NCBI RefSeq assembly: GCF_050306235.1
Contig: NZ_JBLWFH010000002.1
Coordinates: 434,001 to 498,000, forward strand
Source: Glaciecola sp947496235
GTDB lineage: Bacteria; Pseudomonadota; Gammaproteobacteria; Enterobacterales; Alteromonadaceae
DNA length: 64,000 nt
Direction: 5' to 3'
Part shown: one piece after another, positions 63,649 through 64,000 of the stretch
Layout: each line of letters opens with the position of its first letter
Numbering within the stretch: the stretch's first letter is position 1
Notes under the pieces: generated by a model
The model's database searches: none
What the model was told of the DNA's origin: nothing
The model's input: only the letters and a program-made list of their open reading frames with translations
Position numbers and translations under genes: made by a program

Positions 63649-64000
63649 CTACTTCGACGCCATGTTAAAGACTAATTTGCGAGTAACTTGAACCTGCCGT
63701 TGCTCGGGGTTTTGTTCGGTTGCTTGATAGTGCAAAGATTCGATGCCCTGTAATGCGATACTATTCCATTGCTGTTTTTCATCAGACGCAATTAACGTTA
63801 ATTCCTGCACGTTGCCCTGTTCGTCTATGACATAGCTGACTTCAACCCAGCCGGGCGAGCTTATATTTGATAATGCGTTACGGTCTATGAGGAAGTGGCC
63901 GTTGTTGTCGGCTATCCAGTATAGCGCTAAATCTTTTTCGTCAACGCTTAAAGGTTTTTTGGATGTTTCGGTATTTTGCGAGCATGCAAATAAAAACAAC
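63649..64000 (-). CDS. TonB_C-domain lipoprotein, start outside window
   Basis: The frame runs off the right edge, so the N-terminus is missing. The visible part begins FLFACSQ, the end of a signal peptide with a lipobox, followed by about 110 residues ending in VTRKLVFNM. SPGWVEVSYVIDEQGNVQEL and the following strand-helix-strand are a TonB C-terminal-like domain. It is probably a small periplasmic or outer-membrane lipoprotein and not TonB itself, since no proline-rich linker is seen. Confidence 0.65.
   Translation of the reverse strand, partial: LFLFACSQNTETSKKPLSVDEKDLALYWIADNNGHFLIDRNALSNISSPGWVEVSYVIDEQGNVQELTLIASDEKQQWNSIALQGIESLHYQATEQNPEQRQVQVTRKLVFNMASK

Overview
The window looks like a chromosomal segment of a marine gammaproteobacterium of the Alteromonadales (Glaciecola/Paraglaciecola/Alteromonas type). 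The evidence is the gene content (rut pyrimidine catabolism, feoAB, pnt transhydrogenase split into three genes, SelO, thermostable-hemolysin operon, several PEP-CTERM-like surface proteins) and the moderately AT-rich base composition. No tRNA, rRNA, CRISPR array, transposase, integrase or phage gene was seen. Both edges cut genes: a VWA protein at the left and a TonB_C-like lipoprotein at the right.

Layout. 1-9.7 kb: VWA protein end, nagA, a Fur-boxed feoA-feoB-ATP-grasp operon, ribA, a 7TMR-DISM/PAS/GGDEF/EAL sensor, and a stand-alone prephenate dehydratase. 9.8-15.6 kb: AraC regulator, a scar holding the 3' half of an alcohol dehydrogenase joined to a possible permease fragment, and a Tat-exported GH43 glycosidase with a hotdog protein and a membrane-bound AraC regulator. 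15.6-29 kb: mostly housekeeping genes (selO, cytochrome c, GST, recQ, rarD, uvrD, DUF885 peptidase) plus a five-repeat surface lipoprotein and an SPFH/Arc gene pair. 29-43 kb: accessory region with four PEP-CTERM-like secreted proteins. Three of these have sigma-54-like promoters. A striking 144-bp inverted repeat follows a DUF418 membrane protein. The region also holds a TPR membrane protein, an SDR/LysR pair and a soluble PAS chemoreceptor. 42.7-48 kb: an ECF sigma factor divergent from a membrane Ser/Thr kinase and lipoprotein, a gluzincin-like protein, and a patatin remnant. 48-52 kb: pnt operon, a 30-bp perfect palindrome, tpm.

52.7-57.2 kb is the most interesting unit: a five-gene operon (thermostable-hemolysin family protein, AMP-dependent acyl ligase, heme-oxygenase-like putative diiron enzyme, SDR, exported TPR protein) closed by one strong terminator. 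The gene set reads as a small pathway that activates, oxidises or trims and reduces an acyl chain; its product is unknown to me. 57.2-64 kb: cysE, the complete rutABCDEF operon on the minus strand with a RutR-type operator in the shared region with a divergent phzF-like gene, and short tandem and inverted intergenic repeats before the right edge.

All functions are assigned by reading motifs in the translated sequence; no database search was run.
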